Origin: Beroe forskalii
Lineage: Eukaryota > Ctenophora > Nuda > Beroida > Beroidae
Length of the DNA stretch: 64,000 nt
Assembly: GCA_011033025.1 (NCBI GenBank)
Contig: WFMF01000012.1
Span: forward strand, 650,953 to 714,952
Direction of reading: 5' to 3'
Positions 13,101-25,300 of this stretch are shown piece after piece. The translations under genes were made by a program, and so were the position numbers. The stretch's first letter is position 1, and each line of letters begins with the position of its first letter. The notes beneath the pieces are model-generated. The model was not told the DNA's origin. It was given only the letters and a program-made list of their open reading frames with translations, and did no database searches.

Positions 13101-15034
13101 AGCATGATACGTTGTATGGTAGTAATGCCGTGTTTTTTCAAGCCACGTGGCAAATACCGGGTGGGCCAAAAAGAAAGTTACAAAAGTAACGTGATGTAAC
13201 TTTGGTTGTGTTTAGAGTTTCTTGATGAAATTTTAGGATGTCATAGGTATAGGCTGTAAGTTTTTGCAACAAAAATTTCAAGTGTCTAGCTCAAAAATGT
13301 CGAGTTATCAACAAAAACCGGTTTTCGGACATATTTCAATATTTAGGGAGTCAATAATAAACTGTGTTCGGGTTTCTTGACGAAATTAGAGAGATCATAG
13401 GTATAGGCTTTAAATTTTTTGCAACAAAAATTTGATCTCTAACTCAAAAATGTCTCAGTTATCAACAAAAAGCGAGTTTTTTGCCCCTATCTCTGTTTCT
13501 TTGCCCATATCTGTTTCTGGACTTTCAAAATGTTACTTCTGTCAGGCTCATATTGGTCAGATATTGCCCAAAATATCCTGAAAGTTTCATCAGGCTTGCT
13601 AAAACCTCAGCAAATATGCGCCTTTTTGTAACTCAAAAAAAGTGTATAGCGCGTAATTACTGTGTGTCTTTGAGGAGGTTAAAACTATGCACGCTTATAG
13701 CACTTTTGCGTTACAAAAGGTTTTCCGGCAATCTTGGTGAAACTTCAGTATTTTGGGCAATATCGACAACCTGGGTAACATTTTGAGACCCCAGAAACAG
13801 AGATATGGAGCAAACAGAGAGATAGGAGACGTTGATAACTGAGACATTTTCGGCTAGAGACTTCAAATTTTTTTGTTGCAAAAATTTAAAAGCCTATCTC
13901 TGCGATTTCCTTCAATTTTCGTCAAAACTCCGAACAAGCCGAGTTATTGACTCTCAAATAATGAAATAAAAACCAGTTTCTTAACTCGGTTTTTGAGCTA
14001 GACATGAAATTTTTATTTAAAAAAACTTATTTATAAAACTCGTCAAAATTTCATCACAACAAATGCATTAACTTTGCTGTTTCTTTATTACACCAAGTAC
14101 AATAGAAGATATATACTTTGTACGCGTATAGTACATGTCGTGTACAGCTTGTGTACTGTTTATGGAGATCACAGTACCTAGATTGCACTTATCACACAAT
14201 CAAATGATGCCCATTTCGGCGTGCCTCTTTTGTCAAAAGAACAATGGGCAGTAGTCATTCACTTTAAATCTAGATCATGACGCCACTTCTTAAGGTTTAC
14301 AATCGCTCTAGCCTGATATCAGACATGCTCGACATCCCCATCGCATACTCTATCTCAAGCAGCTATTTGATAAGGTGCTCAAGGTGCTTCCTGATCCCTT
14401 ATTAGATGGGCTGTCACTTGTTAATATGCTGAAAACACCCTCGTTCCATCAACATAGTGTGAAATATTGCCATGAATCCCCCCATGTTAACAAAACATCC
14501 CACTGTTATTTCACGCACTGTTAAGCTGTTAAAACACATCCCCTCACACATCCCCCTCAGTATCTCACTATTTCAGACACAGTTAAGACGGAGGCTGTGG
14601 TGCCTGACCAGGAGGAGTTGTGTTGTTCCCCGCCCCCTCAGGACGAGTTTATCAGCGACCACCTCTCCGACTACGAGGAAACACGTGGGTGGAGATTATA
14701 TTTCCTTGCTTTTGACTTTTCGTGTGGACGAACTGCACTTTCGAAAAATAATGGAACATTACCCATTTTACATGAAATACGACGCACTCTGCTTTCGATT
14801 GTTGCAAGCATAGACTCAGAAGGTTCTGTTTGTAAAATATCCATATAGATGTACATTGTACAAATATACGTGGTATCTTCAGAGATGGCATTGAACGAGG
14901 AGGAATTGAAACAGATAGGACTACAGAAGCAGACAAATGACGAGGCAGAGAAGGAGGGAGGAGGGAGAAGGATGACGAGAGTGGAAGCAGAACTCGTGAG
15001 GGAGTTACAGGTGAAGAAAATCAATAGAAAGTGA
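7171..15034 (+). CDS. SYAP1: SYAP1 (synapse-associated protein 1, BSD domain), left-arm copy lacking exon 3
   Basis: Nine exons joined by GT-AG introns with consistent phases: 7171-7192, 7621-7737, 8368-8486, 10015-10075, 10746-10819, 11886-12025, 12388-12470, 14577-14684 and 14883-15034 (stop TGA), giving 291 residues. The BSD domain is seen in exons 7-8 (numbered as in the ten-exon right-arm copy): [15 protein letters not shown], then [15 protein letters not shown], the family signature with its conserved Phe-Trp pair. SYAP1 proteins are cytoplasmic/Golgi-associated adaptors linked to Akt signalling and trafficking and are usually near 350 residues. The N-terminal exon encoding the Trp-Trp/Tyr-rich helix (exon 3 of the right copy) is missing, but it is 120 nt, so the frame is kept. 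In the last exon, indels totalling -3 nt shift the frame briefly and replace an acidic DDEWE segment with RRMTRVE. Start chosen at the ATG conserved in both arms. Family assignment is firm; integrity of this copy is doubtful. Confidence 0.88.
7845..8215. mobile_element. Damaged fold-back element with telomere-like core (left-arm copy)
   Basis: This corresponds to 28,960-29,312 of the right arm, reverse-complemented: the centre reads AACCCGGGGTTAGGGTTTGG, and both flanks are runs of A, C, G and T where the right arm has CAAGCAAATCAAC-type sequence. The damage is mostly in homopolymer lengths, which suggests a poor consensus. Exon 3 of SYAP1 should lie just downstream but is absent. Confidence 0.6.
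9234..9984. mobile_element. Fold-back (MITE-like) element, CCGGGTGGGCC family, inserted at TA
   Basis: Two inverted halves of about 350 bp share AAAAAGAACGTTACAAAAGTAACG, GATGTCATAGGTATG, CGAGTTATCAACG and AAACCTCGGAGATAT. The right end reads GGCCCACCCGG followed by TA; the left end has lost about nine bases of the same terminus. The right palindrome arm has the empty site (TTTCCCGTATATTTGATAAG at about 23,418-23,440, reverse strand), so the limits are set by comparison. Tc1/mariner-type elements insert at TA; that assignment is inference. It lies in SYAP1 intron 4. Confidence 0.85.
11411..11480 (-). ncRNA. tRNA-like Pol III promoter segment, left arm
   Basis: On the minus strand an A-box-like TAGCTGGTGCAATG is followed about 40 bases later by CCGGGTTCGGTTC, close to the B box. 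The stems of a cloverleaf do not pair well, so this is more likely a tRNA-derived SINE head or tRNA relic than a working tRNA. The right-arm counterpart at 21,915-21,985 has a better B box. Confidence 0.35.
13157..14097. mobile_element. Fold-back element, CCGGGTGGGCC family, second insertion at TA
   Basis: Begins CCGGGTGGGCCAAAAAGAAA right after TA and ends ...TTACACCAAG before TA. Internal inverted halves share AAAGTTTCATCA/GAAACTTCAG, AAATATGCGCC and GAGTTATCAAC motifs with the element at 9,234-9,984, but the copies are diverged from one another. The right arm has the empty site GTGGCAAATACAATAGATG (reverse strand of about 20,445-20,470). It sits in SYAP1 intron 8. The internal 101-codon frame is not conserved and is not a gene. 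Confidence 0.82.
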
Positions 15035-15085
15035 ATTATTGCTCGATGAACCCGATAACTTTCATTTTATACCTGGTCTACAAAG

Positions 15086-15749
15086 CCTCCTTAAAATACA
15101 ACCATAGAAACTCTATAAATTTGAGGCCTTAAAACCCCATTTTCAGGCGTTTTCCCCCCTTTTTTTTGTCCCATGTCGCGTAAAACATCGCCCGGGTCAT
15201 CACAGAAAATTACCCGTTTTTTCCGAAAATTTTTGATAAACCCTACTGGTGTCGGGAATGTTTTACGGGACGTGTCCCCCCCGCATTTCAACCCCCAAAT
15301 GCGCGCGCATTTAATTTTCCCGCACCCCAAAATTTATCAAAATGCAAATCCCGTTCCACTCATACAATTCAAAAGCCGGCGAAATCGTTTACAGACCTCT
15401 CATGCCGTCGTTACCGTTCACACACTATCAGTCGCAGTTCCGACTTGTTGTCTATCTCCTTTATAGTTGTAACTTTGTAAGTTTACGAAGTAGGATTTCA
15501 GCTATTGATTTTGTCACAGTTTTGAAATTTGGGTATCAAAATGTATAGTGCTTAGTTTTGATATTGATTGTCCCTCAAAACCATCAATATTCAAATATGA
15601 CTGCTTGAAAGCAATAATAAAGATGATGTCGAACGTTTTAACTTGATACAAAACATGTTTTTGTGGTGGCTAATTGCTTAAGTAATGTTCATTGCTAATC
15701 AAGTACTGAAAGTTTTGGTGAATTGTGCGTGAACAGTGTGTGAAATGGG
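15086..15749. other. Unassigned spacer with homopolymer-rich sequence
   Basis: Past the arm homology there is a short stretch rich in C, T and G runs (15,100-15,360) containing CGTAAAACATCGCC, also found near 18,930, and a palindromic TAAAACAT...ATGTTTTA pair. No gene is seen. An AATAAA at 15,616-15,621 could serve as a poly(A) signal but lies nearly 600 bp past the SYAP1 stop. Confidence 0.5.
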
Positions 15750-17188
15750 AATCAAAGGTCTCATGAAGGTATGGGACGTGGCAATTTGAGGCGATATATA
15801 TTACCCAAAACTTCCCAATACTTCCAAACTAACAACACTCAACCCTTAGCCACGCCAAAATCCCACGTATGTGAGAAAAATGTTTCAAATGTGTATCAAC
15901 TATCACGCCATTTATCAACTATCACGCCGTGGCGATTTGAGACCAGATAGATATGCCTCCAAAACGTATTTTGGAGTTCCTGAGTGCCAAACCAACCAAG
16001 CCCAACTTTCGTCCACGCCCAAATATCACGTCCCATAATTGTGCGAAAAGTGTCTCAAATATGTGTCAAAAGTCCCATGGATGGGACGTGGCGATTTGAG
16101 GCGATATATGACCTGAAAACGTATTATTATGATGAGATAACATATTTTAGAGTTCCTGAGTAACAAACCAACTATCCCCAACTTTCGGCCACGCCCAAAT
16201 ATCACGTCCCATAAATGCGCGAAAAGTTTCTCATATATGTGTCAAGCCACGGGACGTGGCGATTTGAGACCAGATATGCCTCCAAAACGTATTATTATGA
16301 TGGTAAAACATATTTTAGAGTTCCTGAGTGCCAAACCAACCATCTCCAACTTTCGGCCACGCCCAAATTCCATGAAAGCTCGAAAAGTGTGTCAAATCTG
16401 TGTCAAGCCATGGGACGTGGCGATTTGAGACCAGATATGCCTCAAAACGTATTATGATGGGAAAACATATTTTAGAGTTCACAGGTGCCAAACCAACCAT
16501 CTAACTCGGTGCGCCCAAATCCCACGTCCCATAAATGTGCGAAAAGTGTCATGGATGGGACGTGGCGATTTGAGGCGATATATGACCTGAAAACGTATTA
16601 TTATGATGAGATAACATATTTTAGAGTTCCTGAGTGCTAAACCAACCACGCTTAACCCTCGGCCCACGCCCAAATTCCATGAATGCTCGAAAAGTGTGTC
16701 AAATCTGTATTGGCCATGGGACGTGGCGACATGAGACTAGATATGCCTTCAAAAACGTATTATTATGATGGGAAAACATATTTTAGAGTTCTGAGTGCAA
16801 AACCAACCATCGTAAACTTTCAGCCGCCCAAATCCCGATCCATAAATGCGCGAAAGTGTGTCAAACATGTGTCAAGTCCCATGGATGGGACGTGGCGATT
16901 GAGACCAGATATGCCTCCAAAACGTATTATGATGGGAAAACATATTTTAGAGTTCCTGATTGCAAACCAACCATCTCCAACTTTCGGCCACGCCCAAATC
17001 CCACGTACCATAAATGCGCGAAAAGTGTGTTAAATATGTGTCAAAAGTCCCATGGATGGGACGTAGCGATTTGAGGCGATATATGACCTGAAAACGCATT
17101 ATTATATGATGAGATAACATATTTTTGAGTTCCTGAGTGCCAAACCTACCACGCCCAACCCTCGGCCACGCCCAAATCCCATGTCCCA
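15750..17188 (+). repeat. About 175-bp satellite, left block
   Basis: Roughly eight units, each with GGGACGTGGCGATTTGAG, ATGCCTCCAAAACGTATTAT, TTTTAGAGTTCCTGAGTGCC, CCAACTTTCGGCCACGCCCA and CCCATAAATGCGCGAAAAGT. Unit length is close to one nucleosome repeat. Each unit contains a small palindrome around CCCATGGATGGGA. Open frames in it are by-products. Confidence 0.93.
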
Positions 17189-18925
17189 TCCATGGGACTT
17201 TTGACACACTTTTCGCGCATTTATGGGACGTGGGATTTGGGAGTGGCCAAAAGTTGGAGATGGTTGGTTTGGCACTCAGGAACCCTTAAATATGTTTTCC
17301 CATCATAATACGTTTTTGGAGGCATGTCTCAAATCGCCACGTCCCATCCATGGGACTTTTGACACATATTTGACACACTTTTCATGCATTTATGGGACGT
17401 GGGATTTGGGCGTGGCCAAAAAGTTGGAGATGGTTGGTTTGGCACTCAGGAACTCTAAAAATATGTTTTCCCATCATAATAATACGCTGGAGGCATATCT
17501 GGTCTCAAATCGCCACGTCCCATCCATGGGACTTTTTGTATATTTGACACACTTTCGCGCATTTATGGGACGTGGATTTGGGCGTGGCCGAAAGTTGGAG
17601 TGGTTGATTTGGCACTCAGACTCTAAATGTTTTCCCATCATAATAATACGTTTTGGAGGCATATCTGGTGCTCAAATCGCCACGTCCCATCCATGGGACT
17701 TTTTGACATGTTTGACACACTTTTTCGCGCATTTATGGGACGTGGGATTTGGGCGTGGCCGAAAGTTGGAGATGGTTGGTTTGGCACTCAGGAACTCTCT
17801 AAAATATGTTTTCCATCATAATAATACGTTTTGAGGCATATCTGGTCTCAAATCGCCACGTCCCATCCATGGGACTTTGACACATGTTTGACACACTTTT
17901 CGCGCATTTATGGGACGTGGGATTTGGGGCGTGGCCGAAAGTTGGAGATGGTGGGTTTGGCACTCAGAACTCTAAAATATGTTTTCCCATCACAATAATA
18001 CGTTTTGGAGGCATATCTGGTCTCAAATCGCCACGTCCCATCCATGGGACTTTTGACACATATTTGACACACTTTTCGCGCATTTAAAGGGACGTGGGAT
18101 TTGGGCGAAAGTTGGAGATGGTTGGTTTGGCACTCAGAACTCTAAAATATGTTTCCTATCAGGCTAATACGTTTTGGAGGCATATCTGGTCTCAAATCGC
18201 CACTTCCCATCCATGGGACTTTTGTATGTTTGACACACTTTCGCGCATTTATGGGACGTGGGATTTGGGCGTGGCCAAAGTTGGAGATGGTTGGTTTGGC
18301 ACTCAGGAACTCTAAAATATGTTTTCCCATCATATCTGGTCTCAAATCGCCACGTCCCATCCATGGGACTTTTGACACATATTTGACACACTTTTCGCGC
18401 ATTTATGGGACGTGGGATTTGGGCGTTGCCGAATGTTGGAGATGGTTGGTTTGGCACTCAGAAACTCCAAAATATGTTTTCCCATCATAATAATACGTTT
18501 TGGAGGCATTTCTGGTCTCAAATCGCCACGTCCCATCCATGGGACTTTTGATACATATTTGACACACTTTTCGCGCATTTATGGGACGTGGGATTTGGGC
18601 GTGGCCGAAAGTTGGAGATGGTTGGTTTTGCACTCAGGAACTCTAAAATATGTTTTCCCATCATAATAATACGTTTTGGAGGCATATCTGGTCTCAAATT
18701 GCCACGTCCCATGGCTTGACACAGATTTGACACACTTATCAAGCATTTATGGGACGTGGGATTTGGGCGTGGCCGAGGGTTGGGCGTGGTTGGTTTGGCA
18801 CTCAGGAACTCTAAAATATGTTATCTCATCATAATAATACGTTTTCAGGTCATATATAGCCTCAAATCGCCACGTCCCATCCATGGGACTTTTGACACAC
18901 ATTTGACACATATTTGACACAAGTC
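17189..18925 (-). repeat. About 175-bp satellite, right block (inverted)
   Basis: The same satellite in the opposite orientation, nine to ten units. The landmark CACGTCCCATCCATGGGAC recurs near 17,340, 17,515, 17,680, 17,858, 18,034, 18,350, 18,528 and 18,870. The orientation flips inside a unit near 17,190, within CCCATGTCCCATCCATGGGA. This is the symmetry axis of the large palindrome, although the block lies off-centre because insertions differ between arms. Confidence 0.93.
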
Positions 18926-19274
18926 CCGTAAAACATCGCCTCACTGGTGTACTGTCAATGTTACACGAGTACACAGCAGAAGTTCTCGGTAATGTATTTT
19001 CTGTATTTACATTCGTTACGTTCAATGTGACCACATTTCGTACTGCAGCTGGAGGCATTCAGATTCAAGAAATATTTTGGGTGGGCTAAACGCAGATTAT
19101 ACCAATTTGATTTAAACGGACTTTCCTGTTGATTAAATTAAGCATAATTTAGTAATCATTTATTACACTGCACTTGGCCGCATCAAGCAAAACTTGCAAC
19201 CGGAATCCTGACTCTACGTACCAAAACGAATGCGCATATGCAGTACAGTACTTGATTTTGTACTGAAAATCTTA
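18926..19274. other. Spacer between satellite and right arm
   Basis: It contains CGTAAAACATCGCC and ACTGGTGTACTGTCAATG, which resemble part of the left spacer, then about 300 bp with no recognisable gene or repeat. Similarity to the left arm resumes near 19,275. Confidence 0.4.
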
Positions 19275-19320
19275 GACCCGGGTATAAAATGAAAGTTGTC
19301 GGGATTCATCAAGAGCAATA

Positions 19321-22300
19321 TCACTTTCTATTGATTTCCTTCACCTGTAACTCCCTCGCGAGTTCTGCTTCCCACTCGTCATCCTTCTCCCCTCCTCCCC
19401 CTCCTTCCTCTGCCTCGTCATTTGTCTGCTTCTGTAGTCCTATCTGTTTCAGTTCCTCCTCGTTCAATGCCATCTCTGAAGATACCACATATTTGTACAT
19501 TTCTTATCGAGCTATATACCTTACATCTGTAGGGTACCCGCTGATGATTCGCAGTTTAGTTTCTTCCTCCTCTGTTTCGATCCTTGAAGTATAAAATCGG
19601 TTTGCAGTACTTTGATATGTTTGTAATATACGCATACACCTTTATAGTAAGACATTGGATTACAAACAGAACCTTATCACTAAATGGATACTTGCAGCAA
19701 TCGAGAGCTGAGTGCGTTGTATGGGAAAATGGGGAGGTATTTTATTTTCAGAATTTGTGACCACTGCACGTAATGTGAAAAGAGGCCCTAACAGAAATTC
19801 TTTGAATCAATTCTGAAACATTCTCCACCCACGTGTTTCCTCGTAGTCGGAGAGGTGGTCGCTGATAAACTCGTCCTGAGGGGGCGGGGAACAACACAAC
19901 TCCTCCTGGTCAGGCACCACAGCCTCCGTCTTAACTGTGTCTGAAAGAAATGAGAGGGTATTTCACTGTCTCAAGAGCGTCTGACATGATGAGATATTGT
20001 GTTTTACAAGCATGTGAGGGTGAGTATCGTTATGGTGCCTGAATTACAGTAGAATATCTATAATCTAGTGGGTTTTTTGTTAACATGGGGAAGTTCTAGA
20101 GAAAATTTTGCATTATGTTGATGAAACGAAGATGTTTTAAGAATATATTAAGAAGCGAACGCCCATCGAATGAGGGTTCGGGAAGCACTTGAAGCACCCC
20201 GTGGCACATGCTGCTTGAGATAGAGTATGCGATGGAGATGGTGAGCATGTCTGATATTAGGCTAGAGTAGTCGTAGAAGTGGCGTCATGATCTAGATTTA
20301 AAGTGAATGACTACTGCCCATTGTTCTTTTGACAAAAGAGGCTTGCCGAAATGGGCATCATTCGCTTGTGTGATAAATGCAATCTAGGCACTGTGATCTC
20401 CATAAACATTACATGAACACGGCGTGTACTACACGAGTACTAGGAATACATCTATTGTATTTGCCACGTGGCTTGAAAAAACACGGCATTACTACCATAC
20501 ATCGTATCATGCTTTGTACCATAGTATGCCAAGTCCTATTCGAGTAACTCCTAATCTAATACATCTCACTGTATGGTACCAGCCTCTAGGTACACAAATC
20601 AAATACTCAAATAGTTGAAGTATTCTGTTGATAATCGAGGAATTATTGGAAATGATCCACACACGCAGGCTCTCACGGCATGTAGAGTGCAGACAATAGA
20701 ATGTTATAGCACACATTCTCAAAGCGACGGAATATTACCGCCTCCTCCCCTTATTTAACCCTCAGCATGCCATGGCTAGACCAATCAGTACGCATTATCA
20801 AACAAATCCTGTGACCTGATTGGCTTCAATTTAATACATTATGGGTTAACTTATGTGCCGTCGATACAGTGCTAATAATCGTACCAATTCTAATATAGTA
20901 CAATTTATCAAAGTAGTGTTAGATTACAGAGGATATTTAGATCTCATGTTATTCCATTAAAATGTGTGTCATTGCCTGATGATCAGGCTCATCAATCTGC
21001 GTCCAGCTCTTTAATTAATCATTCGATAATTATATGATTATATTCACTAACTTCTAGAATTGACGGGGTTTGACGGTATATTTATGTACATATGGCTATT
21101 TCAATGCTTCATTGTATTTTACATACCTCCTTGTAAACTATAGAACCGCGCACAGCCTTACTAAGTAAGCAGCTATTTCTGAAGTTACAATACGTCAACT
21201 TACTCTCTAATGTTGCAAGTTGAGAGCTTTGCTTTATCAAACTGACTCGGTAGAAATAGTTACGCCAAAATTTATCTTCTTTGATCCTGAAATGATAAGA
21301 ATGAAAATGAAACGAAAATGGACTGAAATACCGGGTCGTGCAAGGCTACAATTTCAACAGGCGACACCTATCGAACCTTGCCAATCCCAGTCCATATTTT
21401 TCTCATTATCCATAAAAGAGGATGGCAGTTTATAGAGTTTACTGTTGTTGTGCCACCTCTCACCATCATTGTGGCAAAATATCGTTTTCTCAGAAAATTA
21501 TATTCTACCAAGAATCACAAAAAATAATGGACAGGTAAAGCGACAAATTAAATTTTAAAACGTAACACATCTTTCTCATAATCACATAACGTCAACCTAC
21601 ACTTTAGGAACTAGTTTGAATCTCAGATCATTGAGTTTGGAGTCCGTCTCAAGCATGGCCCAGGCCACAGGCATGTTGCTCTCCAGATCAAACTCAAAGT
21701 CCACTCCGGCTGGGGGCTCCCGTAGCACGTTACGTTCATCCTGACGGGAATAGGTGTTATCAAATCATGAGGTGAAATAAGGGATGAGGAGGTTTGCTTC
21801 AATGCTTCATATCAAAGGCGGGGATTCAACTTGATGATCAAGGGTAGAAGTATGAAACTGTACAGCTATGATGATATCGGGTACAATTCACACAGAGACC
21901 AGAGTTGTTACGTTATTAGTTCGTGTAATGATAAAGAGTCTGGCCTGTGATCGAAAGATTCCGGGTTCGATTCCGCGCAATTCTCACTGTGATAAGATTG
22001 ACAGATTTATCTCAATCCTGAGCAGCACACGGCTCACTCAGCCTATTGCAGCGAAGTCTCGGGCGATGAAAGTATGGGTTACACTTCTTTAATAAATAAC
22101 CGCAACTGGCTTAATCATAATTGAATTCTTTGATTCCAGTCATTGGCCGTGCGGCTGATGGAATAGAAGTAAAACCTTGCAATTAAAAAGACACGGAACC
22201 CGATGGAGTGTTTAAGAGCTCTTTCACTGCAGCGATTTCCTAGGATGCGCTCGTTTAAAATGAGTGCATCCTAGAGGAGTTATTTACCGTTTAGTGTTTA

Positions 22301-25300
22301 CACTTTACATACTGAGGCCACGTCTCTGTGGACCAGGACATTGCCATGATATGCAATGTGGCTATTAAATATGTTGAGCTATATGCTTATGGCACATCGT
22401 TCGTTAGAACGAAATCAGCGTATAGGTGTCCCAAAACAAGACATCATGGACAATGGAAAAAGCTGTACTGATGGATAACAACAACCAAAATCCAATTTTT
22501 TTTGGAAATTAACTGATTTTCGCTCGAAAAAGCAGATACAGGAACGCTATAGAATATGTAAACTACATACCATTGAGAGAGATAGTATTTGTTTCTTCAT
22601 CTTCTCCTCTTCATTGTACCCGACCCAGGGTGGAACAGCTGCTCCTGAAACACGAGGAAATGTTTTACTTTGGTTCGGAAATAGATTTTACGAGTATGAA
22701 ATATATAATGTTAAAAGTTTTCAATAGTATCAGTCAATAATTGCTAATTAAATTGACGAGCATGTATTTAATGAATGGTCGTATCATAGTAGAATTAGTG
22801 TACATAATAAGATGTGTAGTGTCATTTTAACATTAACTGGCCATCACGAAGTAACGGCACACTATACAGTGTACACTCAGGACGCAAAGTAGGTGTGAGG
22901 TTATCATTATCATCATAGAGGATTGATGGGATTTATTCACCGAGAGACCTACTATACAACCTGGATCATGAGAAAAATTCTTGGCTTATCTAAGTTCTGA
23001 AATGTGAAAGATTGCCTTGGGGAGCTGGTGATTATATGCCATGCTTCCTGAACTATCATGATGCTGCACGAGAAACACGGTTATCACAGCGCTCACTAGG
23101 GTGAACATATCACGATATAAATTTAATCAAGTGAACAATACATTAGCTGCTATACGATGAACCGATGGTTAGAAGCGAGTCCAATCGGACATGGGCACCA
23201 AGACACCAACTCCGAAAGGGCCACCAGAGTCCAGAAGTCTCGCGAGTTGAAATATGAGTCCGAGAGCCGACCGGAGTTCATCCATACAGCTAAACAGACC
23301 TGGATGAAATTATGAATCTTTTAACAACTTTACAAAATACAAACCTTGACGACGTTGCTGCATTTTCATGAATTTCTTCTGTTCCTCGTCAAACTCCGAC
23401 AGCATCTGAAATAATTCTTATCAAATATACGGGAAAACATGAGAATATGAGAGTTGCAATAATGAGATCAATGAAATTGTGACGAGTCGAAGGTATTTTG
23501 GCAAGAAATATGGCTAATATTTTGTTTTGAATATCCAAATGTCATGTGATACGGGCATGGTCATGTTGTGTGTTATTAAAACCATGCACAGTCACAGCAA
23601 TAACAATAACACGTGTGGCTGGCAGCACAGCAATATAATATGTAAACATAAGCACACAGCTGGTAAGTTTCTTAACTGGTAATTCGGTTATTCCAACATC
23701 ACCAAGACTAATGTTAGGTACAATTCCTTCAGAAAACTGAAAATGGATGTGCTGTTCACAGTTAATATCTCCGGAAAAACAAATCATGTGTAATGTACAA
23801 CGTCCGAAATATGATCAACGTCAGTTTACATCCAAAACCCGGGGGGTTTTAACCAACCGTCCCAAAGTTTTTTTGGTGATATCGACAGATTAAAGTAGTT
23901 TGAAAAGTTTTTCCCAAAAGGGGTTTAAACCCAACTTGCCCCACATTGAACCCAGTTAACCCCCCAAGTCCCAACCACCCAAATTACCCCGAAATAAACC
24001 AAATTTTTTAACTTTATTATAAATTTATATATTTCTTAATTTCCAAAACTCCTTGAAATCACGGGTAAATAACAACCCGATCTAATTTCCCTATAAGTCG
24101 ATTTGAACTCATTTCACCAACCAAGTCGAAAATCCCATGAATATCAATTTCTTCAAACCTAATTTTTATTTTCAAAATTGTCCGTTTTCCTCACGTGCGG
24201 GAAAATAGCAATTCACCCAAATTTTCCCGTGCTTTAAATTTTTTAAATTATTTCAAGGGATCATGTCGAAAATCCCGTGTAAAATATCAATTTCTTCAAA
24301 ATCCCTAATTTCTACAAAACGTCCAGTGAACTCGTTAATACTTGACCTCGTATATTTCCCATCCTATTCACTGCGAGACATGGAGAAACCATTATCAGTT
24401 CACCATCGTATCACAGAATAGGACTACGGTACAAATTTTTTAGTCATAAACATAATTTCAATCAATTTGCAGTTCAATTTTAGAAGCCTCGCGACAACAA
24501 TCTTCGACCGATCGCCCTGAAACTCGTTTTATAGCTAAATCTCAAGGTCTAAAAGCAGCAGATCAAAGTGAAAACATAATCCGATGAAAACTCTTTGAGT
24601 TGGAGATGTCCAGTGAAGTAGCACAAATAGCGTTCTATCGCAAAATACGCTATTTTTAGTGGTTTTACGCGATTTTGATGACGTCATCACAGCACCAAAA
24701 TAGAAGCTAAACCAATCTCCCAACAGCCTATCACACAATTCCGCCTTAGTACAACATACTTTTGACCGGTCTCATCTCAAGATAAGTCGTGCAGTTCTTG
24801 ACGTCTCACCTGTTTAAAGTTTGTCCTATAATTTGGAAGTCGATTTTTCACCGTACCTTAGAAAATCGCGTATATCTCGATGAAAAATCGAGATAGCCCA
24901 ATGATCCATATGATTTTCTGAAAGTTTTTAAATTTGCTAAAAATCATTCTGAAAAATCAGACAGCTATCTCCTTTCCTTCTTGTGAAAAATGCGCTCGAA
25001 ATAGCCTATTTTCGCTAAAAAGCAATAAAATTTCGCTAAGTTGATGACGTCATAGTGACGTGAAAATGACGTCAGAACTTCTCTTATAGCCTATAACATT
25101 TTCCCATCTTAGATCAACAAAACCTGACCTCGATCATGACTCTACCATTTCCCGTTCTTGAGATCTCGGCTTTCCAAATTTGCTCCCAATTATCATGATC
25201 TTATTATATCTTACACCACCAAAACCGTTGGACGGTTGGTCTAGTAACCCCCCGCTGGTTTGGATGTGATCAGCCCATTTTGTCTCTTTTCAGGTTCCGT

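Larger units (their letters stand above)
4725..15085 (+). repeat. Left arm of a giant palindrome
   Basis: From the segment near GGTCAAACATCGTACGAC (4,727) to TTTCATTTTATACCTGG (15,075), the sequence matches the reverse complement of 33,180 down to 19,275 in collinear order. All SYAP1 exons except exon 3 are shared, with most intron sequence. The arms differ by substitutions and by insertions: left-only at 5,834-6,896, 9,234-9,984 and 13,157-14,097. Outside these limits the similarity stops. The outer end lies in a GC-rich block with many GCGC runs that is also dispersed elsewhere (49.7-50.3 kb). Confidence 0.92.

Noticed and set aside
16215..18742. Many overlapping open frames of 60-200 codons
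   Set aside because: They are readings of the 175-bp satellite in both orientations, with the same peptides recurring on both strands.
21915..21985. Functional tRNA gene
   Set aside because: The B box is perfect, but the acceptor and anticodon stems do not pair and the left-arm copy is equally poor; annotated as a tRNA-like relic instead.
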